Position numbers and translations under genes: made by a program. DNA of 64,000 nt. Source: CAVQRC01 sp963715045. Its GTDB lineage: Bacteria > Planctomycetota > Planctomycetia > Pirellulales > Lacipirellulaceae. This document shows positions 47,939 through 56,840 of the stretch, piece after piece (within the stretch, counting starts at the first letter, position 1; each line of letters opens with the position of its first letter). The notes under the pieces were generated by a model. The model had not been told where the DNA came from. It was given only the letters and a program-made list of their open reading frames with translations, and did no database searches. Location: contig CAVQRC010000001.1 in assembly GCA_963715045.1 (NCBI GenBank), forward strand, positions 124,001-188,000, in the 5' to 3' direction.

Positions 47939-48091
47939 TGATCAACGCGCCGCGTATCCTCCGTGTGACTGGTTCGGCGGAACAAAAACGGGACAAAAAC
48001 CCCCTACCGATTTTCGGGGGCCCAGCCGGAGGCTCCGAATCACAATTGCCGACGCCCATCAACGCCCACTCCCATCAACCGGTAACCACCG

Positions 48092-49456
48092 CTAGATCTC
48101 CCAGCCCTCGCGGTGAGCGGGATCGATCACGGCCTGGGCTTCGGGGCAGTTGGTGACCTGGCCGAGTTGGCCGTCGTAGTCGATGGTCTTGCCGACGCGG
48201 ACGGCCACGTTCCCCAGCAGCATGGCCTCGGTCATGTTCGAGGCATAGTCGAAGTTGCTGAGCGTGGGCGAACCTCCCTGGATCGCATGGACCCATTCGC
48301 GTTTATGTTGATCGTCGCGATCTTCGTTCCCGCCGAGTCTCGGCAACCGGGCGGCAGGCCGCTGGTAGCTGGCGAACTTATCGCGGGGCAGGAGGATCTG
48401 CCCCACGCCGTAGTCGTCGGCCGTGAAGATCGCGCCCTGCTCACCGACGAAGACCATCCCGCTGGACGGTGGCGTCTCGCCGTACAGCAGTTCGGGGCTG
48501 GGCAGGTTGCGTGCGCCGTCTTTGGCTCCCTCGTACCAGGTCAATTTGACGGGCGGCAATTCGCCGCGGGCGGGGAACTCGTAGGTGATCGTGGCCCAGG
48601 CCGGATAGGTTTCGGGATTGACCTCGCCGCTGAGGGCCGAGACGCGGGTGGGGAGTCCCAGCTTGAGCCCCATGAAGGCGAGGTTGGCCGTATGGCAGGC
48701 CATGTCGCCGAGTGAGCCGGTACCGAAATCCCACCAGCCGCGCCAGTCGTGAGGATGATAGACGGGGTGATAGGGACGGACGGGGGCCGGTCCGAGGAAC
48801 AGGTTCCAGTGGACGTGGGCGGGAACGGGGGGCTGTTCGCTGGGCCGGGCGACGATGTCGGGCGCCTGCTTCCAGTACTTGAACGGACGGTTGGTCCACA
48901 CGTGAACTTCGCGAATCGGTCCGACGGGCTGGGCTGCCAGCAGTTCGACGCCACTGCGGAAGCCGTCGGTGGCCGTTCCCTGATTCCCCATCTGGGTCAC
49001 GACACCATACTCTCGGGCGGTTGTCCGCATGGCGCGGGCTTCGGCGACGGAGTGCGTCAACGGTTTCTGGCAATACACATGCTTACCCAGTCGCATGGCG
49101 CGGATGCTGGCCGGCGCGTGATGGTGGTCGGGCGCGCTGACCACGACCGCGTCGAGCTTGTCGCCCAGTTCGTCCAGCAACTCGCGGTAGTCGCGATACC
49201 GTTCGGCCTGCGGGTATTTCTCACCGCTGGCCTCGAGATGCTTCTCGTCGATGTCGCAGATCGCGATCAGTCGGCCGTACTTGTTCGCGTCCTTGGAGTC
49301 GGTGCGACCTTTGCCGCCCACGCCAATACAGGCGATGCTCACCTGCTCGTTGGGTGACTGGCTGACGGCGGTGGCCCGACCGCCCGCGACCCAGTAACCG
49401 AACGTGGCCGCCGTGCCGGCTTTGAGAACATCGCGACGGGGGAGACGACGGGACAT
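48092..49456 (-). CDS. Gfo/Idh/MocA family oxidoreductase with Tat signal
   Basis: A 454-aa NAD(P)-dependent dehydrogenase exported by the Tat pathway. The start at 49456 gives MSRRLPRRDVLKAGTAATFG, a twin-arginine signal. The Rossmann motif is CIGVGGKGRTD. EKxP-like catalytic Lys is in VYCQKPLTHSVAEARAM. ATQMGNQG-like GNQGTATDGFR and the long C-terminal segment WHYPxY-like are typical of planctomycete secreted members. The substrate is probably a sugar or inositol, but cannot be named. Confidence 0.9.
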   Translation of the reverse strand: MSRRLPRRDVLKAGTAATFGYWVAGGRATAVSQSPNEQVSIACIGVGGKGRTDSKDANKYGRLIAICDIDEKHLEASGEKYPQAERYRDYRELLDELGDKLDAVVVSAPDHHHAPASIRAMRLGKHVYCQKPLTHSVAEARAMRTTAREYGVVTQMGNQGTATDGFRSGVELLAAQPVGPIREVHVWTNRPFKYWKQAPDIVARPSEQPPVPAHVHWNLFLGPAPVRPYHPVYHPHDWRGWWDFGTGSLGDMACHTANLAFMGLKLGLPTRVSALSGEVNPETYPAWATITYEFPARGELPPVKLTWYEGAKDGARNLPSPELLYGETPPSSGMVFVGEQGAIFTADDYGVGQILLPRDKFASYQRPAARLPRLGGNEDRDDQHKREWVHAIQGGSPTLSNFDYASNMTEAMLLGNVAVRVGKTIDYDGQLGQVTNCPEAQAVIDPAHREGWEI

Positions 49457-49500
49457 GCGGTAGCTCCTGAGTCGAGTGAGGGCAGACGGCGTGACGCTCA

Positions 49501-50250
49501 TCAGGCGTCGAGTTTCGCCAGTACTTCGTCGGGGATGTTGAAATTCGAGTACACGTTCTGCACATCATCATGATCGTCGAGCGCCTCGACAAGTTTGAGC
49601 ACCTGCCTGGCATTCGCCTGATCGAGATCCACGGTTTCCTGCGGGATCTGCGCGAGCTTGCAGACCTCGGTCGTCAGTTCGGCCTGTTCGATCGCGGCCG
49701 TGACATCGGAGAACGAATCGGGATTGCACGTGACTTCGAACGCGTCGCCGAGATTCTTGACGTCGTCGGCGCCCGCTTCGAGCGCCAGTTCGAACAACGC
49801 GTCTTCTTCAATGGCCTCGACAGGCACGACCACCAGTCCCTTGCGATCGAACATCCAGGCGACGCAGTTGGTGGCTCCCAGTTTGCCGCCGTGCCGCTCG
49901 AAAAGATTGCGGACTTCGGGCGCGGTTCGATTCCGGTTGTCCGTGAGGATGTCGCACAAAATGGCGACACCGCCCGGTCCATATCCCTCGTATGCGACTT
50001 CGTCGAAGTTGTTGCCGTCGAGGTCGCCGGAGCCCTTCTTGATGGCCCGCTCGATGTTGTCCTTGGGCATGCTGACCGCTTTGGCGTCGTTGATCGCGTA
50101 GCGGAGTCGCAGGTTCATCGAGGGGTCGGGACCTCCGGCGCGGGCGGCGACGATGATCGCTTTGGAAAGCTTGCTCCACAGCTTTCCCCGCTTACTGTCG
50201 ATGAGGGCCTTCTTGTGCTTGATTCCGGCCCAGTGTGAATGGCCAGCCAT
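49501..50250 (-). CDS. YebC/PmpR family protein
   Basis: A 249-aa cytoplasmic protein of the TACO1/YebC family. It begins MAGHSHWAGIKHKKALIDSK at the ATG at 50250 and has VSMPKDNIERAIKKGSGDL, YEGYGPGGVAILCDILTDN and ETVDLDQANARQVLKLVEAL. Members act as DNA-binding regulators or help ribosomes translate proline-rich proteins. It starts 5 bp after the stop of the next upstream gene on the same strand (50256) and ends 44 bp before the oxidoreductase start. Frame extending upstream belongs to the neighbour's tail. Confidence 0.95.
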   Translation of the reverse strand: MAGHSHWAGIKHKKALIDSKRGKLWSKLSKAIIVAARAGGPDPSMNLRLRYAINDAKAVSMPKDNIERAIKKGSGDLDGNNFDEVAYEGYGPGGVAILCDILTDNRNRTAPEVRNLFERHGGKLGATNCVAWMFDRKGLVVVPVEAIEEDALFELALEAGADDVKNLGDAFEVTCNPDSFSDVTAAIEQAELTTEVCKLAQIPQETVDLDQANARQVLKLVEALDDHDDVQNVYSNFNIPDEVLAKLDA

Positions 50251-50255
50251 GATCT

Positions 50256-51179
50256 CTACCTGGGTTTCTTGCGGGCGATCGTACGCGAAGAAGCGGCTTT
50301 CTTCTTCTTGGTGGGAGTGGACTTCTTCTTGATGGGACGCGGCGGTGGTTTCTTGGCGGATTTTTTCACCGCTTTCTTCGGTGCGGCCGGCTTCTGGGCG
50401 GGGGGCGGCTTCTTGGTCAGTTTCTTGGCGGCCCCGCCCGGTCCCGCTTTCGCTGGCTTTTTCGGGGGAGGCTCCGGAACAGGCTCCGGTGGCGGTTTGG
50501 GCCGCTTCGGCAGATTGTCTTTGCAATCCGGGTCGATTTCCAGCAATAGTTTGCGGGCCGCGGGAGCGTACGGATTACGACCGATGAGCACCCCTAACTG
50601 GTGCAAGATCGTGAACGCTTCGTAGCCCTTGTTTTTCGGAATCGCACGTTCCAGCCCGGGGGTCAGTCCCTTGCTGGCCTCGCTCTCGGTGATCAGCCCC
50701 AGCGTCTGGAAGGCCAGCATCAAGCCGTCATTAACCGGTATCGCGTGTCCTCCGAGGGCTACTTGCGTGATGTACGCGACGGTGAACCGCGTGGTGCCGT
50801 CAAACCGCTCGAGCTTCTTGACCGCCTGACCGATGTTCTCGCGGGTCAGCGAATCGATGTCGAACGAGTAGTAGGCCTCAAACACGCTCTGCAGGGTCCG
50901 TTTCACGCGTGAACCAGCCTGGACCGGATCGGTGAGGCCCTTGAGCGCTTCGCCGAGTTCGCGAATTGAGCTGACGCGGACCTCGTTCCAGTCGAAATAG
51001 AGCTCTTTGAGGGTGGCGAACGCTTTGTCGGCCTGCTCGATACTGGAGTTCTCGAGGCAACAGGCGTAGACGGCGTGCTCCAGCACGGGAAGTTTGGGCG
51101 CCGCGGTTTGCCCCTTGAAGTGCTTGCGGAGCACTTTGAGGATCTGCTTGACCTGGGCGGCCTTATTTGAGGTTGCCAT
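50256..51179 (-). CDS. HhH-GPD-like protein with Lys/Pro-rich histone-like tail
   Basis: A 307-aa protein. Residues 1-~215 resemble endonuclease III/HhH-GPD glycosylases in overall helix pattern (VKQILKVLRKHFKG, FATLKELYFDWNEVRVSSI, LERFDGTTRFTVAYITQVAL, HAIPVNDGLMLAF). The usual LPGVGRKTA hairpin is changed to LERFDGTTRFT, the catalytic Lys is not evident, and the Fe-S cysteines are absent. Residues ~220-307 are almost only Lys, Pro, Ala (KKAVKKSAKKPPPRP). It probably binds DNA structurally; enzymatic activity is doubtful. It is directly followed by yebC with a 5-bp gap. Confidence 0.75.
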   Translation of the reverse strand: MATSNKAAQVKQILKVLRKHFKGQTAAPKLPVLEHAVYACCLENSSIEQADKAFATLKELYFDWNEVRVSSIRELGEALKGLTDPVQAGSRVKRTLQSVFEAYYSFDIDSLTRENIGQAVKKLERFDGTTRFTVAYITQVALGGHAIPVNDGLMLAFQTLGLITESEASKGLTPGLERAIPKNKGYEAFTILHQLGVLIGRNPYAPAARKLLLEIDPDCKDNLPKRPKPPPEPVPEPPPKKPAKAGPGGAAKKLTKKPPPAQKPAAPKKAVKKSAKKPPPRPIKKKSTPTKKKKAASSRTIARKKPR

Positions 51180-51283
51180 TGCGGAGGGATGATACGAGTG
51201 CGGAAACGTGGATGGATCAAAACGGTGAAGGTGGGGACGCGTTGAGCGGGTGTGGCTCGACTCGCGTCCGGCGGGCGAGGCGG

Positions 51284-51754
51284 CTAAGGCCGCGGAGTAT
51301 CGGGGGGAGGAGGAGGTTCGCCTGGTCGTTCATCATGTGTGGCGAGCGGTTCTTGCTGGGGTTGGGCAGACGGGGTTTCGAGGGGGTCGTCTGGAGGCTC
51401 GGGCGCGTCTGCTGCGGGCTGCAATTGAGCCAGGATGCGGGCGACCTCGATCGACTTTTTCACGCCGTCGTCGAGGACGAATCGCAGTCGCGGCGTGTAG
51501 CGGGTGTCGATTCGATTGGCGACACGCTGTTGGAGGAAACCGGCCGAGCTTTCGAGGCCGTGCAGACACAGGTTCTGTTCGCGTTCATCCCCCATGACCG
51601 AGACGTGGACTTTGGCGGTTCGCATGTCGGCAGCGACTTCGACGTAGGTGACCGTGACGTTTTGAATGCGGGGATCTCGGATCTCGGTCAGGATCGCCAG
51701 ACTGACGACCTCGCGGATCGCTTCGGCGGCCTTGAGGACTCGGCGGCTGGGCAT
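51284..51754 (-). CDS. rbfA: Ribosome-binding factor A
   Basis: A 156-aa 30S maturation factor that binds 16S rRNA helix 1. The start at 51754 (MPSRRVLKAAEAIREVVS) gives the family N-terminus; VTVTYVEVAADMRTAKVHVSV and RFVLDDGVKKSIEVARILAQL are the core. A Pro/Glu-rich tail after residue ~115 is longer than in E. coli. It follows infB by ~107 bp in the nusA-infB-rbfA order usual in bacteria. Confidence 0.92.
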   Translation of the reverse strand: MPSRRVLKAAEAIREVVSLAILTEIRDPRIQNVTVTYVEVAADMRTAKVHVSVMGDEREQNLCLHGLESSAGFLQQRVANRIDTRYTPRLRFVLDDGVKKSIEVARILAQLQPAADAPEPPDDPLETPSAQPQQEPLATHDERPGEPPPPPDTPRP

Positions 51755-51861
51755 GATCGTCGGCTCGCGTCTCGTTCGCGGATGGTTCGGCCGTGTCGGC
51801 AGTCGCTGCGGGCAGGTGCCTGACGCGCAGCGAGACGGTCGTGGGCACGCGGAGGGCGTGG

Positions 51862-54693
51862 TCAGTCTTCGAACGACCGCGACACCTCTTCCAAGCGGTA
51901 AACCTCGAGGATGTCGGCTTCCTTGATATCGTTGAATCCTGCCAGTTTGATCCCGCACTCGAGTCCTTCTCGTACTTCGCGGGCGTCGTCTTTCTCGCGG
52001 CGGAGCGTGTCGATGGCGTAGTCACCGATAATGGTGTTGTCACGAATGACGCGGGCCCGCGCATGTCGCTCGACGGTGCCAGCCAGCACGCGACAGCCGG
52101 CAACGGTACCGATCCGGCTGATCTTGTAGGCTTGCTGGACGAGCGCTCGTCCGAGATCCACTTCGTGCTCTTCCGGTTTGAGCATGCCTTCGAGTGCTTT
52201 CCGCAGGTCGTCGGTGATCTTGTAGATCACGTCGTAGCGGCGAATCTGGACGCCGCGGCGGTCTGCCAGTTGGCGTGCCGCTTCATCAGGGACGACGTTG
52301 AATCCGAGAATGATCGCGTCCGAGGCGTCCGCCAGGTGCACGTCGGCTTCGGTGACACCCCCGACGGTCTTCTGCAGAATCTTGATGCCGACCTCGGGGT
52401 GATCGAGCTTATCGAGTTCCTTCTCGATGGCTTCGATCGACCCGCGGACATCGGCGCGGAGGATGACGTTGAGGGTCTGGAATTCTTCCGTCCCGTCGAG
52501 CCGCTCCCACAGGTTTTCGAGCGTCACATGCTCGGTGGCGCCGGACAGTTCGCTGCGTCGCGATTCCTGGGCCCTGGTTTCCGCGATCCGCCTGGCCTGA
52601 GCGACGTCATCCAGCACATAGAAATGCTCGCCGGCCGCCGGCGCGACATCGAACCCGATCAAGTTGACGGGGACTGCCGGACCGGCTTCCCGCACCCGGC
52701 GATCCGTCAACGTGTCGTACATGGCTTTCACCTTGCCATGAGCATGTCCGCAGACGATGACATCGCCTACGCGGAGCGTACCAGACTGGACGATGACCTT
52801 GGCCAAGATACCCTGCCCGCTTTCGAGTTGGGCTTCGAGCGTGGTGCCGTAGGCAGGTCGGTTCGGGTTGGCCCGATACTCGTTCAGTTCCGCCACGGTG
52901 AGAATCGTTTCCAGCAGATCGTCGATGCCTGCGCCCGTGGTGGCGCTGGTGCGGACGACTTCGACGTCTCCGCCCCATTCGCTCGGGAGCAGGTCCTTAC
53001 CCGACAGTTCCGTCAGGCACTGGTTGATATCGACGCCCGGCAGGTCGGTCTTGTTGAGGGCGACGACGATCGGCACGTTGGCCGCTTTGGCGTGGCTGAT
53101 GGCCTCTTCGGTCTGGGGCATGACGCCATCGTCGGCAGCGACCACGAGCACGGCAATGTCGGTCACGTTCGCTCCCCGGGCCCGCATTTCCGTAAACGCT
53201 TCGTGGCCGGGCGTGTCGACGAACGAGATCGGGCGACCTTCATTTTCGATCCGGTAGGCGCGGATGTGCTGCGTGATACCACCGTGCTCTCCGCTCACCA
53301 CGTCGAGCTTGAGAATTCTGTCGAGCAGCGACGTTTTTCCATGGTCCACGTGTCCCAGGAAAGTGATTACCGGGGGTCGGGCCACGAGGTCGGCGGGATC
53401 GTCCTCCTGCTCGCGGATTCCCGTCAGTAACTCCTCTTCGAGCGTCGTCGCGGTCGTGAACTCGAGTTCGACGCCCAGTTCAGCGGCGATCAATTCGGCC
53501 AGTTCGGGCTCGACCTCGGCGTTGATCGTGCGCAGGAGTCCTTCCTCCATGAGGATCCGCAGAATGTTCACGGCCGGTACGCCGGCCGCTTCGGAGAGCT
53601 CCCGTACGGTGCAGGGCAGTTCGACGACGGCCCGATCTTTCCGGGGAGCCGCCGTATTCGTGCCGGAGCGTTTGTTTCGCCGGGCGGATCTGCGGATGGG
53701 ACGATCGTCTCCATCGGACTGCCGGCGGCGGGTGGTCAGGCGGCGGCGAAGCTGACGCTGCTCGCGACTGATGAGCATCTGGTCATCTTCTTTTCCCTTC
53801 TTGCCGCGGCCGCGCTTGGCCGTCGTTTCGGTGACTGCTTCGGCGGCCGGTTTCTTTTCGCCGTCTTTGGTGCCTTTGCGCCGCTGCTCGGCCTCGGCCA
53901 CGCGTTCGGCGCGGCGGAGATGGGCCGCGAGCGGCCGACTCTGTCCGCTGGAATGGGCCCGCATCACATCGGCCGGCAACGTCATGACGGGCTTCTGCGG
54001 GGCCGGTTCGTCTTTCGCCTTTTCCTTGGGCGGCGGAGCGGCCGCGGCAGGGACGGGGGCCAACTTGATGGCCGGACGTGATTTGGGTGTGCCGCTCGTG
54101 CCGTCGCGGTCCTTCTTGCTCTTGCCGCTCTGGCCAATGACGGGCATTCTTCCCGCGACCCTGGCGGGGCCAATGTAGTCTTCCCGGCGGACGGGCGCTG
54201 CTTCCCCGGTGCTGGCTTCCGCCGCTGCTGCTTCCGCCGCTTCTGACGGTTGCGGCTCGGCTGTCGTCTGGTCCGGTTCCGCTTCGGTGACCGGGGGTGC
54301 CGTCTCGGGGGTGTCCTCACTGACGATCGGCGCGGCCGGCTCGAGTTCCTCAGAGGGTTTTGAGGTCGGCTCGGGTTCGCGTTCCGGGGCCGGCTGAGAG
54401 GCCTTCTTGGGCTGGGTGATGATCACCGGCATCCGCTCGGGTGCCCGCGTAGAAGGCTTGGGTGGCTCGGGGGGAGGGGGAGGACCGGGGGCACGGCTCG
54501 ACGACCGCTTGGCGGTGGGAGCCTGGGAACCTCCAAGGAAGCCGCGAACTTTAGCCACTTCGTCGTCGGTCAGCGTTGCCAGCGCAGACCCTTTGCCGTT
54601 GATACCTGCTTTGGTGCAGACATCGACCAGCTCTTTGGTGTCAAGTTTGAGCTCCTTGGCGAGAGAGTAAATGCGCGTCGCCAAAACTGTCAT
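51862..54693 (-). CDS. infB: Translation initiation factor IF-2
   Basis: A 943-aa GTPase that places fMet-tRNA on the 30S subunit. N-terminal IF2_N (RIYSLAKELKLDTKELVDVC) precedes ~350 residues of Pro/Ala/Lys/Glu-rich disorder, then the G domain: G1 GHVDHGKT, G3 DTPGHEAF, G4 NKTD in VVALNKTDLPG. Domains II-IV follow, ending VSRSFED. It lies downstream of nusA, as in most bacteria. No frame change is seen over 2.8 kb. Confidence 0.97.
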   Translation of the reverse strand: MTVLATRIYSLAKELKLDTKELVDVCTKAGINGKGSALATLTDDEVAKVRGFLGGSQAPTAKRSSSRAPGPPPPPEPPKPSTRAPERMPVIITQPKKASQPAPEREPEPTSKPSEELEPAAPIVSEDTPETAPPVTEAEPDQTTAEPQPSEAAEAAAAEASTGEAAPVRREDYIGPARVAGRMPVIGQSGKSKKDRDGTSGTPKSRPAIKLAPVPAAAAPPPKEKAKDEPAPQKPVMTLPADVMRAHSSGQSRPLAAHLRRAERVAEAEQRRKGTKDGEKKPAAEAVTETTAKRGRGKKGKEDDQMLISREQRQLRRRLTTRRRQSDGDDRPIRRSARRNKRSGTNTAAPRKDRAVVELPCTVRELSEAAGVPAVNILRILMEEGLLRTINAEVEPELAELIAAELGVELEFTTATTLEEELLTGIREQEDDPADLVARPPVITFLGHVDHGKTSLLDRILKLDVVSGEHGGITQHIRAYRIENEGRPISFVDTPGHEAFTEMRARGANVTDIAVLVVAADDGVMPQTEEAISHAKAANVPIVVALNKTDLPGVDINQCLTELSGKDLLPSEWGGDVEVVRTSATTGAGIDDLLETILTVAELNEYRANPNRPAYGTTLEAQLESGQGILAKVIVQSGTLRVGDVIVCGHAHGKVKAMYDTLTDRRVREAGPAVPVNLIGFDVAPAAGEHFYVLDDVAQARRIAETRAQESRRSELSGATEHVTLENLWERLDGTEEFQTLNVILRADVRGSIEAIEKELDKLDHPEVGIKILQKTVGGVTEADVHLADASDAIILGFNVVPDEAARQLADRRGVQIRRYDVIYKITDDLRKALEGMLKPEEHEVDLGRALVQQAYKISRIGTVAGCRVLAGTVERHARARVIRDNTIIGDYAIDTLRREKDDAREVREGLECGIKLAGFNDIKEADILEVYRLEEVSRSFED

Positions 54694-54848
54694 TCTCCTT
54701 GTTGGCCCACGTTCTGCTTGCGGCGTTCATTACCGACTTGCGAACGGCTGGGCGGGGGTCGCTTAAACCATGGTCCTGGCCTCCTTTTGCGGTGACCTGC
54801 AACGTGCACCGCGGCGATGTAAGACCGCCTTGGGTTACAGGCGCGTCG

Positions 54849-56492
54849 TCAACCGGTTTCCTTCTGTACCTCTTCTTGTCCTTCTTGTTGTAGCTCGTGT
54901 GCGTCGGTTGCGTCGGCAGATTCCGAAACGTGTTCGGAATTGTCCTCGCCATCGCGTGAGCTGGCAGGATCGGTGGCATCGTCAGAATCGGTCGCATCCT
55001 CGGCGGAATCCGCCACGGCGGACGACTCTGTCAGTGGAGATTCGTCCGCCGTCGTTTCCGCTGGGGGTACCGCCTCGGCATCGGCGGCAACCGATTCAGG
55101 CTCGGACGCCACCGCGCCGACCGTTTCATCGGCGGAGGCGGAATCAGCGACCTCCGACTCCGCGGGCGCGGCAGAGTCGCTCGCTGCGACGGCTTCTTCC
55201 CCGACGGCAGCAGCGGGTGCTGGTGCTTCACCGGCCGCTTCGGCGGCGGCCGCGGCGGCGGCCGCAGCCGCCGCCTGGTGGGCCGTTTCGGCGTCGAGTC
55301 GCTCCTGTTCCTTCTTGCGGCGGCGGGCATCGGCGGCGGCCGCCTCGGCCTCCTCAGCCCGCGACTCTGCCTGGACGACAATCTTGTCGGCTTCTTCGGC
55401 AGAGAGACTTCCCATCTGCATCAGATCTTCCGGCTCGATCACGGACAGATCTTCGTAGCTGAGATAACCTTCTTCGACGAGTTTCTCTGCCAAGCTGATT
55501 TCCATACCTTCGAGGAGACTGAAGCCCTCGACCGCTCGATCGATCGATTCGCCCAGTTCCTCCTGGGTCATGATCTCGATGTCCCATCCGGAGAGCTTAC
55601 TGGCTAGACGGACGTTCTGCCCTCTCCGGCCAATGGCGAGTGACAACTGATCTTCCCGGACCAGAACGATGGCCCGGCCCAGCATTTCGCACAAAATGAC
55701 CTGTTCGACTTCTGCTGGCTGGAGGGCGTTGGGGATCAATGTTTCGAGGTTGTCGTCCCAGCGGACGATGTCGATCCGCTCGCCGGCCAGTTCATCGACG
55801 ATGTTCTTGATTCGATTGCCGCGTACTCCGACGCAGGCTCCCACGCAGTCGACGCGTTGATCACTGCTGGAGACGGCCACCTTGGAGCGATAGCCGGGCT
55901 CGCGGGAGAGCGCCCGGATCTCGATCACACCGTCGGCGATCTCGGGGATCTCCTGCTCGAACAGTCGCTGGACGAGTTGCGGGCGGATCCGGCTGAGGAT
56001 CACTTTCACGCGGCTGCCCGATTTGCGAACCTCGAAGACGGTCGCGCGGACTCGCTCATTGACGTGATGCGACTCGCCGGGAATCTGCTCACTGCGGGGC
56101 AGGATCGCTTCGACGTTGGTGAGGGCGACCGTTGCGGCGCCCCCTTCGTAGCGATGGATCACGCCGGTGACCATGTGGCCCGTCAGTTCGCTGTACTCAT
56201 CGTAGAGGGCATCCCGCTCGGCCTCGCGGATTTTCTGGATCATCACCTGTTTGGCCGTCTGGGCCCCGATCCGACCCACGGTTTCTTCCGAGTCAATCGG
56301 CTCGCCATCACAGCTTGCGGTGATCGTGCCGTCTTTGCGGTCGATCGACACTTCGATCTCGGATTCTTCCCCGTAATATTTTTTGGCCGCCGAGACCAAC
56401 GCGGCTTCGATCCCCTCGAACACGATTTCCGTATCGATGTTCTTATCGCGATGAATGGCGTCGACGATCCGCAGCACTTCAGTAGCGTTCAT
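54849..56492 (-). CDS. nusA: Transcription termination/antitermination factor NusA
   Basis: A 547-aa RNA polymerase factor. The start is the ATG at 56492 (MNATEVLRIVDAIHRDKNID). N-terminal domain to ~125, S1 domain (GHMVTGVIHRYEGGAATVAL), KH domains (VDCVGACVGVRGNRIKNIV; LSLAIGRRGQNVRLASKLSG), then a helical repeat and a ~140-residue Ala/Glu/Asp-rich acidic tail with an Ala run. The tail is longer than in E. coli. rimP, normally upstream of nusA, is not in the gap. Confidence 0.96.
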   Translation of the reverse strand: MNATEVLRIVDAIHRDKNIDTEIVFEGIEAALVSAAKKYYGEESEIEVSIDRKDGTITASCDGEPIDSEETVGRIGAQTAKQVMIQKIREAERDALYDEYSELTGHMVTGVIHRYEGGAATVALTNVEAILPRSEQIPGESHHVNERVRATVFEVRKSGSRVKVILSRIRPQLVQRLFEQEIPEIADGVIEIRALSREPGYRSKVAVSSSDQRVDCVGACVGVRGNRIKNIVDELAGERIDIVRWDDNLETLIPNALQPAEVEQVILCEMLGRAIVLVREDQLSLAIGRRGQNVRLASKLSGWDIEIMTQEELGESIDRAVEGFSLLEGMEISLAEKLVEEGYLSYEDLSVIEPEDLMQMGSLSAEEADKIVVQAESRAEEAEAAAADARRRKKEQERLDAETAHQAAAAAAAAAAAEAAGEAPAPAAAVGEEAVAASDSAAPAESEVADSASADETVGAVASEPESVAADAEAVPPAETTADESPLTESSAVADSAEDATDSDDATDPASSRDGEDNSEHVSESADATDAHELQQEGQEEVQKETG

Positions 56493-56840
56493 GATGGTCC
56501 TTACATCCGCGATGTATGTCGCCCACCGGGAGGCCAATCGGGTTGTTCGCGTCGCGTCAACGACCGTCCACGTGTCGGGTCCCACCGGCCTTGTGCCCAG
56601 GCGACCCGAATTGGGCCGGACCTGGCGCAAAACCTGATGTGGTCAGGAAGGCCGCAACGCAGGTGCCTTCCTCGCTGAATCGAATCGAATTGTCGGGGCT
56701 CCAGGGGCCACCCTCAGTTGCCGGACTCGGCTCAGGCGAGGAGTCGGACGGGCGGTTGGAGTTGGAACGAAACTCCTTGGTAAATCGGAACTTACCGCTC
56801 AGGAATAGTCGGGTAAGGATACCGCTGGCGCCGAGGGGCG
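56493..56840. other. Intergenic region upstream of nusA
   Basis: 348 bp between nusA and the ketosynthase-like gene, both on the minus strand. There is no rimP. A plus-strand stretch at about 56625-56680 (CAAAACCTGATGTGGTCAGG, then GGAAGG and GCAAC) recalls the conserved loop of bacterial SRP RNA but lacks part of it. No promoter is convincing. Confidence 0.5.

Larger units (their letters stand above)
46600..48091. other. Gene-free, repeat-rich region
   Basis: About 1.5 kb without a credible gene on either strand; the open frames present are Arg/Ala/Pro-rich and match nothing. It holds a ~190-bp imperfect direct duplication (46711-46905 and 47205-47400), CACAGAG-type inverted repeats (about 47005-47115), and a 49-bp inverted repeat (47573-47621 and 47889-47938). 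It looks like a relic or non-coding element field. Confidence 0.65.
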
